A DNA stretch of 64,000 nucleotides. Origin: Eucalyptus grandis (lineage: Eukaryota > Streptophyta > Magnoliopsida > Myrtales > Myrtaceae). Location: the NCBI RefSeq assembly GCF_016545825.1, contig NC_052615.1:29571088-29635087 (forward strand). Direction: 5' to 3'. How positions within the stretch are numbered: position 1 is the stretch's first letter; each line of letters begins with the position of its first letter. Made by a program: the position numbers and the translations under genes. The notes below the pieces were generated by a model. That model was given only the letters and a program-made list of their open reading frames with translations. It had not been told where the DNA came from and ran no database searches. Positions 26,979 through 41,088 of this stretch are shown piece after piece.

Positions 26979-28042
26979 AATTGGTTTCTAGTCAACTCTA
27001 AATAGCTAGTGACGATTGCTTGAAATACTTAAGTTTATAAGAACTCAAAAGAAATCTCACGTGACATAAAATATGGACTTGAGAGAGTTCATGCTCTTGA
27101 TCAACAATCCTTCTTTCAGGCAATGGAAAATATGACGTGTTCGAACTGTCTTTTCAAATGAGTCATTAGGGCTATTTTTTGAATAGATACCTCTAAACCT
27201 ATTTGTCGAGGGTGGCCTTTTGAAGGGTAGGTGATTAATATGATAAAGAGGATAGCAAAGACATCAAGTCAAATGAGGATGTAGGTTGCCAGTTCCTTAG
27301 GACTTTTTGGGACGAAAAAGGCTCCAAACAAATGGTACGTTGCTTCTTCTTTGTGGCTATCTTTACATCTATGTGAACAACGCATGACTTAGTTCTTTCG
27401 GCCATGTTCGTTCCTCAGGTCTTCTCGTTCGTTCTAGTCTTGATTCATTTGCTTTAACTTCGTCGTAGCACGCTTTGGCACCTTGATGACCTGCTATGCA
27501 GAGGTCATGGCCTATGGTGGTGGGTCCACCGCAAGAGGGCGAGCATCCGGAGGCCAGCATTCTCTTTGCACAGGATCTTAAAGTAAAAAGAGTCCACCAA
27601 AAATGAAGATTCTATCTCTTTAGTTAGACTGGGCTTGCTCTTCTCTAGTCCCCTTCTCTTTGACGTGCATTTATTTAACCTTTAGAGAGTCGAAATGTGT
27701 TGGTGCAACAAAAAAGACAAACATTACCTCTTTTTTCTTGGTACATTTATCTCTTCACTAGTAAAATACATTCTCTTCTCTAAAAATAACGTATAGTGAT
27801 CCGTCTCTTCAATTAGTTCAGCATACGTAATCCACCGGAAAGCTTTTCACTTCTCGCCCCTCTCCCTTAAATTTTCCCTCTCTCTCTCTCTTTTCTTCGA
27901 GCCAACGAGAAGGAAAAGAAGCTTAGGTGTGTCAGTTACTCTTAGCGTCTTTCTCTTCTTCCCCTCTTAGCCAAAAGATCTGCACACTTTTGCCTGAGGA
28001 GCAGCATTCCCCTCCCCCACCCCAAAAAAAAAAAATGAAAGG

Positions 28043-28258
28043 TTAACGCCTCTCATAGCTTCTCTTTTCTTTTTGTGACTTTTCTCCTTTTCCAGTAGCA
28101 TCAAGAACCATAAGCAAAACATCAGGAGCGTAGTGGCCGGTGATGACCTCCATGAGGTCACTGTGATTTCTGATGGCAAGCGTAATTGGTTCTTTCATAA
28201 AGGTAAAAACATTATCATTGCTAATGATGTCGGCATCGACTCCAATGAAGAGGAGAGC
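28043..28258 (-). pseudogene. Exon-like fragment of an unidentified protein (unit A copy)
   Basis: A 72-codon minus-strand frame contains LLFIGVDADI, VFTFMKEPITLAIRNHSD and LMEVITGHYAPDVLLMVLDA, and ends at a TAA after a basic stretch. The regular amino-acid composition suggests a real exon. I do not recognise the family. A matching frame with a 12-base in-frame difference occurs in unit B. In unit C the matching place is where the older LTR begins, so the fragment is absent there. Confidence 0.35.
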
Positions 28259-28734
28259 AAAATGTATAAAAATATTGTATGGACACTTACCAAATAAGAA
28301 CTTTAGAACTCATAATTGGATAAAACATTAGGACTCATAATTGGATAAGAAAAGTGTGGACATTTTAGTTAACAAAATATTCAAGTTTATATACCGAAAG
28401 GGCACTAGTTTAATATTAGTGTAATTAAATTATTAATTCTAAATTTGTAATTGTAAGGGAAGTGATAATATATCACATATTTCACTTGATTTCTAGCTGA
28501 CCCCAATAATGTTATTTGCAACTTCCCATATAGAATTTCCATAAGTTAATCGAATTGAAATGTAAATCTCTATGGCGCGTGAAATAAGGGTTTAAGAGAA
28601 TTTACGTCAATTGAGAATCATTGATTTCCAATTCGACATTACTTTTTGAACCCGTCATTTCCCATAAGTTAATCATTGGTCATGTTCAATTCTGTTTCAC
28701 ACAAAACAAATGGAGAAAAAAATACGTCAGTACA

Positions 28735-29115
28735 TACTTCATCCTTCCTGTCGGAGACGTGGAAAGTACTTCCCATTAAATCCGTCTGGACTCGGTACAC
28801 TCAATGCGCCTAATTTTTCATTTTGGTCGGAACAATGCCGCTAATTTGGAAAACAGCATTTTCGACGTCTTCCATGGCCACCTCAGCTATTAAGTACTAT
28901 TTCATTTCATCAGGTGCCAAGCTGGGAATTTTATCCAATACTGGAAGGAAGTCCCCGGGCCCTAAAATTTAATATAGGCTCTTGAAAAATCTGTCGTCAT
29001 CTGGTGCAATAGCCCTTCATCTCGGACCCGAGATCCATCTTCAGTTTTTAGCATTGAAATTTTATTTACATATAAATAAGCTTTTTCCGGATGAGGGCTC
29101 GAGATGAAACAAAAA
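28735..29115 (-). mobile_element. LINE (L1-type) fragment, unit A
   Basis: This is the counterpart of the clearer fragment in unit B. The minus strand encodes decayed pieces of the segment linking endonuclease and reverse transcriptase, with frame breaks. It cannot be functional. Confidence 0.5.
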
Positions 29116-29119
29116 ATTT

Positions 29120-31990
29120 AATAAATAAATGACTCAAATTGGGTCTGTATATTTTGCGCGCAAGTTGAGGCAAAATCCAATCTTTCACTTGGTTTGGCCC
29201 AAGCTCATGTATGCGAGCCCGATATCTTTTCTTTATTGTGACCAAGCTAGTATAGTGAACCCATTAATAAAATGAGTAAGATAGCTCAAATGATATGAAA
29301 TATGAGAAATCATGAAAAACAAGTTTTTTGAAATGTTTTTCTACCAACAAAGCCGGAGACTACTTAGAGAGAAATGAAATTATCACCTGCAATTTATCAA
29401 ATGGTATTGTCATAGAAATCCTAGTGTGAAATGTCGCAGCAAATCACGATTTTGATTCTCGTTTGGGCGGAGAGAGTTCGTGTAGGATCCGAACTTCTCA
29501 TCCCTCCACGGACGCGAGTCCTCCTTCTACACCTGACTTTGACGGAAGATCGTAACTTAAAGAATAGAACTGAACCGGTCAAAAGGAAGACCAAGAATGT
29601 CCGACCACCAGATGAGAGTTCACCTAGGAAGTAAATGTTGTTTAGATGACTATTGTCGTGTTTTTTTCCTTTCGCCTGGTCCAACGTTTACCTCCTTCGT
29701 AAGCAGACATGTTAGGTTTGTTGGGTCGAAGAATTTCCTCTGCCATCGCAACTTAGACCAGTCTAGAAATGTACGATTCAACAGCTTATAACACGAGGTG
29801 GCGAGGGATGGACTTCCGAAATCCTGGTCCGCCATCATTTTGTTTATGTTTACTTTGATTTTGCGCGCACATTTCATGTGTGCAAGTGCTAAAAGAATGA
29901 TATACATTTGTCAAGTCTTTAAAAGGTGGGCATTCCACCAAAAAAAAAAAAAAAAAAAAAACAAAAAGAGGAGGTGGGCTGCTTGGGTGTTAGATGAAGA
30001 GATAATATCATGAAAGATTCTTATGTTTTTTTTTTTGTCAGAAATTTAAAATTATCCATTTATTTTTTTATTAAAATAATTATTATACTTCTTAAAGATA
30101 TCTGTCAATCGTTCTCAAGTATGGATTTTGATGAGATGGACATGACAACCCTTTTGATTTCATCTAGAATTTTTTTTTTAAATATGGTTTTTTGGTTATG
30201 CCAACTTGATGTGGAATTTTTCAAGACCATGCTCATTGACCACCTCAAAGCCATCGTCAGAGCAACCATATGGCTTGTGACTATAGCCGGAGGTAATAGT
30301 GACCGCTACTCTCTCTTTAGCCACACATCTTAAATCTTATGTTTCAAGATTTGGTTACATTATTTGAAATTTCAAAGGGGATAAATTTTGGGAACTTTTC
30401 CGTTTTTATGAAAAAGAAAAAAAGAATGGAAATTGCAATGATCCCATAGACATAAGGACATAATATAGTTCACTTTAAGTTACAGGAAGGGCGGTGAACA
30501 TTCAATCTTTTTCCACGTAGATTTCCACAGGTGATCGTGGCCTTTTCTGCCGAAAGCATGGTGCATATGAATCAGAAGTTTCTCTTCCAATGCGAAAATC
30601 TCTGAGTGCACCGTGGTACATAAGAACAATGTGACAATTTGTTCCCCACCGAGTAAAGGAATCGGTGGAAGCCAAATTTGATACGATCCTCAAACATGCA
30701 TCTTCATTGCTAGGAAAAACACTCGCACAAAATTATATCATAAGGACTTATTCGTATAACACGAAGCATCATACACAAGCATCGGGGAAATCGCTCAATT
30801 GGTCCTAAACCTCTACCATATGAATACTATTTCAATCAGACTTTCTAATATTACCAATTTAATTCTACACATTTGTAAAAATGCAAATGTGATTCTTTTA
30901 ATCAATTTTTGCCGAAAATCGCCGATATGGTGATGTGCCACGTATGGTGATTAGTGATGAGTGAATTGTTGCGTCATCCACTTCTAGTAAAAATTAGTCG
31001 AAAGGACTATATTGGAATTTCTTGTAAAGATTTGTTACTAAATCAACAAAATTAAACATTTATAATTGAATTGACATATGCACAATAAGATTATGATTGA
31101 TTAGAGACCATATATTTTTTCAAAAGGATCCACTTGTTAGACAAAAGAAAAACAACTTAAAAAATTTTCTCATTTTTTTCTCTCTTAAATATAAATAAAT
31201 TGAAAATATTTTCATTGAACGTTATGCTTAAGTGTCATGAAGCTTCATGATAATTGGAATTCGTTTTCCAAAGTCAACTATATCTTCATCGCTATCCCCA
31301 ACTTCTAGTTGCCGGTCTTGGTCTCGTTCATCGAGGTCTCCAATTTAGGCATGTAGTCCAAGACTAGACAGTAATGTCCAAGGTTTGTCCCTCAAGGTTC
31401 CAGTGCAAGGTCTGGGGTGTCGTGGTCTTGAATTCTGTGTTAGAGCTGGATTTGTATGTTGGAAGGTACGTCTTAAGTTTTTCAATAGCAATTTCCTAGC
31501 CAATTAAAAAAAAAAATTCAATAGCGACAATTGGAAATTAATTCTCGCTCATTTGAAAGGTCTATCCAAATTATAGGAGAATGAACCATCATTTCCGAAA
31601 TTACTTTAATTTAAGAAAAAAAGGGAACATTCCCTGATAATATCCGATTTTCCGGAAGTACATGCATCCTAAGGTCATATTCGGAAAAAAGACAAACCGC
31701 TAACTATTGTCGACATCATGTCGCCCAGTGTCCTCAGGCTACTCGGCAACCTTATGCCCAATACAGTAACCCGCGATGGACAAAAAACCTAGAGTTTTCT
31801 TCATTGAAAGACATTCAAAACAATTACAAGGCCGTATTTACAATCGCTCGCGCGTTGAAAATTCGCGGTCGGAGCAACCATTCAACTCATCTCTTCAAAC
31901 CGGCCTCGTGGGCCAGAGGATTATTACCAATTTCCAAGAACCTTCCCTTACATACACTCACTGCTCATGTCAAGCCCAACGCTTTCGTGT
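29120..31990. other. Upstream region of ACS-A, no gene seen
   Basis: About 3 kb of AT-rich DNA shared with unit B and largely with unit C. It has poly-A and poly-T runs (for example 29941-29960) and short frames on both strands. The frame 29798-30013 with a matching one at 40256-40444 is shared only because the units are duplicated. The last few hundred bases should contain the ACS promoter. Confidence 0.4.
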
Positions 31991-32001
31991 GTGCGCACAT
32001 C

Positions 32002-32010
32002 TATATATAA
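32002..32010 (+). promoter_or_regulatory. Putative TATA box of ACS-A
   Basis: TATATATAA lies about 155 bases upstream of the ATG at 32165, and the same element stands at the same place before ACS-B (43322-43330). The leader after it is pyrimidine-rich. Confidence 0.6.
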
Positions 32011-32164
32011 CTCCATCTCCGGAGGCAGGGATCACTCAACTTCCTCTCTACAACAATCTCGTGCTCTTTTCCGGCAAACTCCTCCTTCGTCTTTGTCCAT
32101 CTTTCTTGCTATATTATAAGTTACCAAGTCAAAAACCCGACAAGCCTTTTTTTCTTTGAAGACG

Positions 32165-35075
32165 ATGAGTTACGTTTCAAGCAACAGAAAGCCACTGTTG
32201 TCTCGGAAAGCAACCAACGACGGTCATGCCGAGAAGTCTCCCTATTTCGATGGGTGGAAGGCCTACGACAAGGACCCATTTCATCCTACGCAGAATCCCA
32301 GTGGTGTCATCCAAATGGGTCTTGCAGAACATCAGGTAAAAGAAAAGGAATAAAAAAAGAACTTGCTCGTAGTTCCTCTTTTTCGACGTGTGGGTCTTGT
32401 GCCGAAAGCTCGGAAAGTGAACTTTCTTTTTTCTGCAATATCCAGCTCTGTTTCGACTTGGTTCAAGAATGGCTCGTCAGCAACCCAGAAGCCTCCATCT
32501 GCACTAAGGAAGGAGTGGACAAATTCAGGGACATTGCCCTCTTTCAGGATTATCATGGCTTGCCCGCGTTCAGAAACGTACGTTTGGGTGAATCAAATTC
32601 ATTGTCCCGCTCCTCTTTTTCAGTAACCAAATCTATGCATTACATCATTAATCGATGTGCGAAAGTAATATGAGAGCTTGACGACGGATAGGATTTTAAA
32701 GCCATGATCTTTTGCAGGCTGTGGCGAAGTTCATGGGGAGAGTGAGGGGGGACAAGGTCAAGTTTGATCCCGACCGGATTGTCATGAGCGGGGGAGCCAC
32801 AGGAGCTCACGAGATGATCACATTCTGCCTGGCTGATCCTGGCGATGCGTTCTTGGTGCCAACCCCTTACTATGCAGGGTAAGATCTCGCATCATTTTCT
32901 GCTTTCCAAGCTAATACATCACGGGTTTAGTTAATATGATAAATGCAAAACCGATGGGATTAGGTGCGCTTCAACTGTTCACATTATTGGAGATTCGACT
33001 AGAGGGCGGCACCTTCCAACTTAGGCATGGAAAAGATTAAAATAATGCTTGGCTACCACTGGGAAGAAAAATTATATTATCCATATGATGCGGCTTCTCG
33101 GTGTTCTTTATTAATCACAACACAAAACTGATCTTATTAATAAGAAAATGATTGGGTTGCCTCATTATGCTTGCCATGTGACTCTTCTTTTGGGAATTTT
33201 ACACCAAATTTAGTCCGTGTCCATCTTCAAAGACGGATGTCGGCAATCCTAATGACATATATTAGATCATTTTCCAGCTGTTTTGCTTCCCTCCATCTCT
33301 TTCACAGTATCCATAATACTTCGGCAAGGTCAACGACCGGCAAGCATTATTGCTCAATATGGCCCGCACTTGATTTAGTTAATGATAACTAGGGGAGCTG
33401 AATTAAGACACAGGGCAAGTTGCCTCGAAATTTCATTGTCACCATCCAAACGCTATGGCCGAAAGGACCTGCCTTTTTCCTGTGTATTGTCACCTCTGGC
33501 TCTTGACAATAATTGAAATCGGGTACCGTTTTGGGAGAATTCTTTACAATGTTGGGACAAAACAGATGAGGCCATTTTTAGAGGCTAAATCTTCCCTGAA
33601 CAGTGAAAGTCCTTTTCTTCAATATAGTTCTTGGATACATCTTCCGGGGGACAGATTAGGGCCTTTAGCTATCTCTACTCCTGCAAAAAAAACATGCTTA
33701 ATTTAACTGCTTTCTGAGGGTTGTCTAAAGACTGATTATGACTGTTTGTTCATCTCAAAGTTAATCTGACCTGTCCAAAAATGACCTGGTGAGTGATTCG
33801 GGTAAATTTAAAGAACGAAAGCATTGAATAAGGATTGGTTTTCACGCTAGAGAGCGTTGGACACGTTTAATACTCAATATGGCATCTCTGTTAATAAGCT
33901 TTTGGGATAAAGACTTAAAAAGTTTCACATAAGACTGTCATTTTCTCCAAGAAGAACAAAGAAGAGTTTTCATGGCCGAGTTTGAACATGAATGGTGAAA
34001 CAGAACCTATATTTTTATGAATGACAACTTGTTTCTTCTCAAGTTAATTGAAAATGAAACAAAATTATCTTTTTGCAGATTTGATCGAGATTTGTGTTGG
34101 AGGACTGAAGCACGACTTCTCCCGGTAGTCTGTCACAGCTCTAACAATTTCAAGGTCACCAGGAAGGCTTTGGAAGAAGCATACGCAAAAGCTGTTGAGG
34201 CCAACATCAGCGTAAAAGGGTTGCTCTTAACCAATCCATCAAACCCACTAGGGACCATCTTAGACCGAGACACGTTGAGAGAAGCCATGAGCTTCATCAA
34301 CGAGAAGAACATCCACCTCATTTGCGATGAGATATATGCTGCTACAGTCTTTCGTCAGCCTGATTTCATAAGCATCGCAGAGATAATCGAGGAAGATCAA
34401 GAATACAATCGCAACCTCGTGCATATAATTTATAGCCTCTCAAAAGATATGGGTTTCCCTGGCTTCAGGGTTGGGATTGTGTATTCATACAATGATGCCG
34501 TGGTGGAGTGCGGCCGGAGGATGTCCAGCTTCGGTCTAGTATCCTCCCAAACTCAGTACCTAATTGCATCCATGTTATCGGACGATCAGTTCATTGGGAA
34601 ATTCCTGTTGGAGAGTGCGGAGAGGTTAGAGACGAGGCATAAGAATTTCACTGACGGACTTCATCAAGTAGGCATCAAGTGCTTGAACGGCAATGCGGGT
34701 CTCTTCTTATGGATGGATTTGAGGGAGCTCCTGATGGAGAGCACCGTAGAGGCAGAGACGGCTCTGTGGCGGGGCATAATTAACGAATTCAAGCTCAATG
34801 TCTCACCGGGTTCTTCCTTTCACTGCTCAGAGCCAGGATGGTTCAGAGTTTGCATTGCCAACATGAATGAGGAGACCATGAAGGTCGCTTTAGCACGAAT
34901 CCGAGAGTTTGTGCGGAGGAATGGCGATAAGCTGAACAGGAAGGAGAAGTGCCGGCAGAGCGACCTAAGGCTCAGACTCTCGTTCCGAAGAATGGATGAT
35001 GTGTTGAGGTCGCCCTGCATTATGTCCCCTCACTCGCCCATCCCTCAATCACCACTGGTTCGAACCAGAACTTGA
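32165..35075 (+). CDS. ACS: 1-aminocyclopropane-1-carboxylate synthase, type 1 (intact copy)
   Basis: Four exons (32165-32335, 32446-32577, 32718-32878, 34079-35075) encode 486 residues. ACS is a cytosolic PLP enzyme that turns S-adenosylmethionine into ACC, the committed step of ethylene synthesis. Seen motifs: [28 protein letters not shown] with the active-site Tyr, [42 protein letters not shown] with the PLP Lys at residue 277, and FRVCIANM with the substrate Arg. The tail has RLSFRR, like a CDPK site, and [15 protein letters not shown], with SP sites like those of MAPK-controlled ACS2/6. This makes it type 1, a class stabilised by phosphorylation. One oddity is GLAEHQ where the family has GLAENQ. 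The large 1.2-kb intron 3 is conserved in the duplicate. Confidence 0.95.
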
Positions 35076-36240
35076 AGTTGGCAATCGCGTGATTCTACAA
35101 ACGGGCATTTTTCCCATTAAATCCAAAGCTTTCCAAATGTAAAATAGGGAATTGTATTCTTTATTTGCTTGTAACTGGGTGCAGTGCAGAATGCATCCTA
35201 ATTTTTCTGCACCCCATTTTGTTCATTCTTTCATCAGGCACGGTATTTTAATTTTTTCCTTCTGTATAATCCCTAAGATGGCCCTAAGTTCCATCAGGAT
35301 TGACATTTTCAACAATATTCAGACTGTCGTGTTGTTTTCTGGAGAAGGATGTCTGAGTTCCTGTGCATCACAGAGTTTCGTATTCCCTGTGGCCTTTCTC
35401 AGCTTATCCTTGTGTTTTTTCTCAAATGAGTTTGTGCCCTGTTTAATGTTCTCTTCCCTTCTCGATAGATGTTAGCTGAAAAAAGGAGAGGGAAGGATAC
35501 AGAAGGGAGGCGACCAAAAAGTACTTAGGCTTTCAAGCTGCTATTGTTATTCAACGGTAAGAGGCATTAAACTTGTTTATCTACCCCTTGTTCTCTTTCT
35601 GGAAGCTGCAACTACCAAAAATGAGAACTGAGACCGATCTTTGTCAATATACTAAATTAATTCAGTAGGTAAGGAATTGTCATGCCATCTTTCTAGTCAA
35701 ATATGGTAAGCAATCTGATTTTCTTGTTTCTTTTGTAGCCGTCATCAAAGAGTTGAAGGTTGATGTTTGAATTGAATTTGGCTGCTCATCTTAAACAATC
35801 CAAAATTAGATGTGGAACTGGTAGACAAAATTCGCTTTTAGGATAAAGCTGATGATGTCACATTGGATTCCATTACGGCAACCTGAACATATCAATTGAT
35901 CACAGCACAAGTCAGGATCCAACAAAAAAAAGCTAGTCCCTCAGGGTTTGGCCTCTTGAGACTAGTCCTATAAGTTGCATTCGGTTGTTAGGACAAGGAT
36001 TGGGATAAGATCGGATAAAATGAGATAATAAATCCCCTGTATAGTTTATATGGACATATTTGATCCTTTTGAGTGTTTGGTAAACTTCAAATTAAGACTG
36101 TAAAATAAATAAACAAAGAAAGTTCAATTTTATTAAAGAAATGAAAATTAAACAATTTAATTAGATTATAAGAGTGAAATGGAAAACTTTAGGTCTAAGA
36201 ATTTTGGCCTTAAGTGATCTACAAATGAGTTTAGTGTCTA

Positions 36241-36494
36241 AGAACTAGCTAGTCATAAGATAGCTTTGTTTTGAGGACCGATCTTTTGTAGACTTGTGAA
36301 TATAGACTAGTATTGTAAATGACCTAATCTGCTGTGTATAAAGGTGTGTTGTGGTTTTCAAAATTTTGGCCATACTTTTCTATCACATATTTGTGTTGTT
36401 GGGGATTTATTTATTCGTTTTTGCATGCGCATTAAAATAAATGGGTCGGCGATGGGTCCTGGAGTATGTACTAATTAAGTCGATCGTCTGGGTT
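36241..36494. other. Junction between units A and B
   Basis: About 250 bases that do not align with the other unit. No gene or transposon end is evident. It marks where the tandem copies join. Confidence 0.5.
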
Positions 36495-38425
36495 TAATTA
36501 CATACATACTTGATTTTGGAAAAAAAAATGAGGAGAGGTTGCCCTTAGTGGCCAACCAATTGTTTTCTTGATTCCCAAGGTCAATTGGCCTAATTGCATG
36601 TTAAATGTAGCCTGCATGTGTTTGATAAGATGAATGTTTGGTCTAACACGTATCAGCAGGTATATTAGTGGGTTTGATTAGCTTTAATTAGTGATTAGCG
36701 AGTTAGTCTTCTGCTTTTGTGAACACAAGTGGGGGCTTATTATCACTAATCTTAATCAACGAACGCCCAGTGGATTGGGAGATGGCTTGGGATAATCGAA
36801 TTGCATGATTAATTCCAAAGCCGACCCCAAGGCAAATTGAATTTTGAATTGCAATGAACTTTGCTGATCTTTTGTTCTGATTGATGGCATGCTTTGATCG
36901 ATAATGAATGGACGGACGAGTACCGAAGCCTTGAGAGGCAACTGAGCTTAGTGGATTTCAACATTGCATTGCGTTTTCTTCTCTCGCTCTTAGATAATTA
37001 CTTTCAAGTTTATATATCACATTTATTTTTTAGTGGCTAGTTTACTTTTTCACATCACTTCTCAATAAATTGTATGTTAATTTCTTTTCTAGATTAGGCT
37101 GAGTCTAGTTTAAACTTTGATAAGAGTAATCCTGCAAAAATAATTGCATGAACACTTGAGGACTTTGAAAGATCTTTGTGATCGTAATCGCCCTAATCAA
37201 GAGTATGTGACTATTTTCATTGAATAACCAACAAGTTAATTACCAAAAGGATGCTAATAGAAATATTAGTGCAATCAAACTCTCATGCTTAGAATCTCTA
37301 GTTTCGTAGAAATTGAAACAAAGTTCTCATTTTTTTTTTTTTAATTTCGATTTGTTTCTAGTTGACTCTATATAGCTAGTGGTGAATCTTGCTTGAAATA
37401 CTTAGGTTTATAAGAACTCAAAAGAAATCTCATGTCATGTGAGATATGGACTCGGGAGAGTTCATGCTCTTGATTGACAATCCTTTTTTGAGCGATGGAA
37501 AATATGACATGTTTGAACGGTTTTTTCAAATGAGCCATTATGGTTGTTTCTTGAGTAAATAACTTAAACCTATTTGTCGAGGGTGGCCCTTTGAAAGGTA
37601 GGTGATGAATATGATAAAGGGGATAGCAAAGACATCGAGTCAAAAGAGTTCATGCTCTTGATCGACAATCCTTTTTAGGACTTTTTTGGGACGAAAAAAG
37701 CTCCAAACAAATGATACGTTACTTATTCTTTGTGGCCATCTTTACATGCATGTAAACAACGCATGACTTAGTTCTTTAAGCCATGTTCGTTCCTCAGGTC
37801 TTCTCGTTCGTTCTAGTCTTGGTTCATTTGCCTTAAATTCGTCGTAGCGCGCTTTGGTGCCCTGATGACTTGCTATGCATAGGTCATGGCCTACGGTGGT
37901 GCGTCCGCCGCAAGAGGGCGAGCATCCGGAGGCCACCATTCTCTTTGCACAGGATCTTAAAGTAAAAAGAGCCCACCAAAAATGAGGATTCTATCTCTTT
38001 GGTTAGACTGGGCTTGCTCTTCTATAGTCCCTTTCTCTTTGACGTACATTTATTTAACCTTTAAAAGAGTCGAAATGTGTTGGTGCAACAAAAAAGACAA
38101 ACTTTACCTCATTTTTCTTGGTACATTTACCTCTTAACTAGTAAAATACATTCTCTTCTCTAAAAATATCGTATAGTGATCCGTCTCTTTAATTAGTTCA
38201 GTGTACATCAAACAATCTACCGGAAAGTTGCTCACTTCTCGCCCCTCTCCCTTAAATTTTTCGTCTCCCTCTTTTCTTCAAGCCAACGAGAAGGAAAAGA
38301 AGCTTAGGTGTATAAGTTACTTTTAGCGTCTTTCTCTTCTTCCCCTCTTAGCCAAAAGATCTGCACACTTTTGCCTAAGAAGCATCTGCATTCCCCTCCC
38401 ACCACCCCCCAAAAAAAAAGAAAGG

Positions 38426-38629
38426 TTAAGGCCTCTCATAGCTTCTCTTTTCTTTTTGTGACTTTTCTCCTTTTCTAGTGGCATCAAGAACCATAAGCAA
38501 AACATCAGGAGCGTAGTGGCCGGTGATGACCTCCATGAGGTCACTGTGATTTCTGATGGCGAGCGTAATTGGTTCTTTCATAAAGGTAAAAACATTGTCA
38601 TTGCGTTGGCAGTGACTAATAAAGAGGAG
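38426..38629 (-). pseudogene. Exon-like fragment of an unidentified protein (unit B copy)
   Basis: Counterpart of the fragment at 28043-28258. It keeps NDNVFTFMKEPITLAIR and LMEVITGHYAPDVLLM, is 12 bases shorter near its start, and stays open to the stop. Being open in both copies may only reflect the young age of the duplication. Confidence 0.35.
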
Positions 38630-39169
38630 AGCAAAATGTATAAAAATATTGTATGGACACTTACCAAATAAGAACTTAAGAACTCATAATTGGACAAAAA
38701 AAGTGTGGACATTTTAGTTAACAAAATATTCACGTTTATATATTGAAAGGGCACTAGTTAAATATTAGTGTAATTAAGTTATCGATCCTAAATCTGTGAT
38801 TGTAGAGGAAGTGAAATACTATCGCATATTTCACTTGATTTCTAGCCAACCTTAATAAGTTATTTGCGACTTTCCATATAGAATTCCCATAAGTTAATCG
38901 AATGAAAATATAAATCTTTATGTCGCGCGAAATAAGGGTTTAGGAGAATTTATGCCAATTGAAAATCATTGGTTTCCAACTTTACATTACTTCCAAACCC
39001 GTCATTTCCTCCAACGCTGGTGTTGGAAGGGTCACGATAAAAGTTACAAAAGTCCAAGGGATGGCACCAGTGTCTCAGGGTTTGGAGCTTTGGGGACTAA
39101 GGTATTTGGGGTCATGTTCAATTCCGTTTCATACAAAGCACATGGAGAAAAAAATACGTCAGCACATAT

Positions 39170-39555
39170 TTCATCCTTCCTGTCGGTGACGTGGAAAGTA
39201 CTTCCCATTAAATCCGTCTGGACCCGGTACACTCAATGCGCCTAATTTTTTTTTTTTTTTTTTTTGGTCGGAACAATGCCGCTAATTTGGAAAACAGCAT
39301 TTTTGACGTCTTCCATGGCCACCTCAGCTATTAAGTACTATTTCATTTCATCAGGTGCCAAGCTGGGAATTTTATCCATTACCGGAAGGATGTCCCCGGG
39401 CCCTAAAATTTGATATAGGCTCTTAAAAAAATCTGTAGTCATCTGGTCCAATAGCTCTTCATCTCGGACCCGAGATCCATCTTCAGTTTTTAGCATTAAA
39501 ATTTTATTTACATGCAAATAAGCTTTTCTGGATGAGAGCTCAAGACGAAACAAAA
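39170..39555 (-). mobile_element. LINE (L1-type) fragment, unit B
   Basis: On the minus strand a 71-codon frame (39553-39338) reads TEDGSRVRDEELLDQMTTDF and continues through FKSLYQ to LAPDEMK. This is the typical stretch before the reverse transcriptase of plant L1 elements. Further along the same strand come a KNAVFQIS segment and, after a poly-A run that breaks the frame, VPGPDGFNGKYF, matching the PGPDGF entry motif of LINE RT. The rest of the RT and the endonuclease are missing. Confidence 0.7.
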
Positions 39556-41088
39556 AATTTAATAAAAAGATGACTCAAATTGGGTTTGGTGTATATTTCG
39601 CTTGCAAGTTGAGGTAAAATCCAATTTTACACTTGGCTCGACCCAAGCTCATGTATGCGAGCCCGATATCTTTTCCTTATCGTGACCAAGCTAGTATAGT
39701 GAACCCATTAATAAAATGAGTAAGATAACTCAAGTGATATGAAATATGAGAAAACATGAAAAACAAGTTTTTTGAAATGCTTTTCTACCAACACAGAGAC
39801 TACTTAGAGAGAAATGAAATTATCACGCGTAATTTATCAAATAGTATTGTCGTAGAAATCGTAGTGTGAATCGTTGCAGCAAATATTCACGATTTTGATT
39901 CTCGTTTGGGCGGAGAGAGTTCGTGTAGGATCCGAACTTCTCATCCCTCCACGGGCACGAGTCCTCCTTCTACACCTGACGTTGACCGAATACACCTGAT
40001 TTTGACGGAAGATCGTAACTTAAGGAATAGAACTGAACCGGTCAAAAGGGAGACCAAGAATGTCCGACCACCAGATGAGAGCTCACCTAGGAAATAATGT
40101 TTAGATGACCATTGTCGTGTTTTTTTCCTTTCGCGTGGTCCAACGTTTACCTCCTGCGTAAGCAGGCATGTTAGGTTTGTTGGGTCAAAGAATTTCCTCT
40201 GCCATCGCAACTAGACCAGTCTAGAAATGTACGATTCAACCGCTTATAACACGAGGTGGCGAGGGATGGACTTCCGAAATCCTGGTCTGCCATCATTTTG
40301 TTTATGTTTACTTTGATTTTGCGTGCACATTTCATGTGTGCAAGTGCTAAAAGAATGATACACATTTGTCAAGTCTTTAAAGGAGGTGGGCATTCCACCA
40401 AAAAAAAAACAAAAAGAGGAGGTGGGCTTGTGCTTGGGTGTTAGATGAGGAGATAATATCATGAAAGATTCTTATGTTTTTTGTCAGAAATTTAAAATTA
40501 TCCATTTATCTTTTTTCATCAAAATAGTTATTATACTTCTTAAAAATATCTGTTCATCGTTCTCGAGAATGAATTTTGATAAGATGGACATGATAACCCT
40601 TTTGATTTCACTTGGATTTTTTTTTTTAAATATGGTATTTTGGTTATGCCAACTTAATGTGAAATTTTTTAAGACCATGCTCATTGACCACCTCAAAGCC
40701 ATCGTCAGAGCAACCATATGGCTTGTGATTACAGCCGGAGGTAATAGCGACCGCTACTCTCTCTTTAGCCACACATCTTAAATCTTATGTTTCAAGATTT
40801 GGTTACATTATTTGAAATTTCAAGGGGGATAAATTTTTGGGAACTTTTACGTTCTTATGAAAAAGAAAAAAAAAAGAATGGAAATTGCTATGATCTCATA
40901 GACATAAGGACATAATATAGTTCACTTTAAGCCACAGGAAGGGCGGTGAACATTCAATCTTTTTCCACGTAGATTTCCACAGGTGATCGTGGCCTTTTCT
41001 GCCAAAAGCGTGGTGCATATGAATCAAAAGTTTCTCTTCCAACGTGAAAATCTCCGAGTGCACCGTGGTACATAAGAACAATGTGACA

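Larger units (their letters stand above)
26109..36240. repeat. Tandem duplication unit A (about 10.1 kb) carrying intact ACS
   Basis: From ACTTGATTTTGG at 26118 to the GATCTACAAATGAG segment ending near 36235, the sequence aligns collinearly with unit B (36495-47668). The match includes the ACS gene, its introns, more than 5 kb upstream and 1.1 kb downstream. Differences are substitutions, small indels and a few larger insertions or deletions. Short shared open frames at 26366-26551 and 27369-27560 also occur in B at 36756-36941 and 37742-37939. They may be fragments of older genes or repeats. Confidence 0.9.
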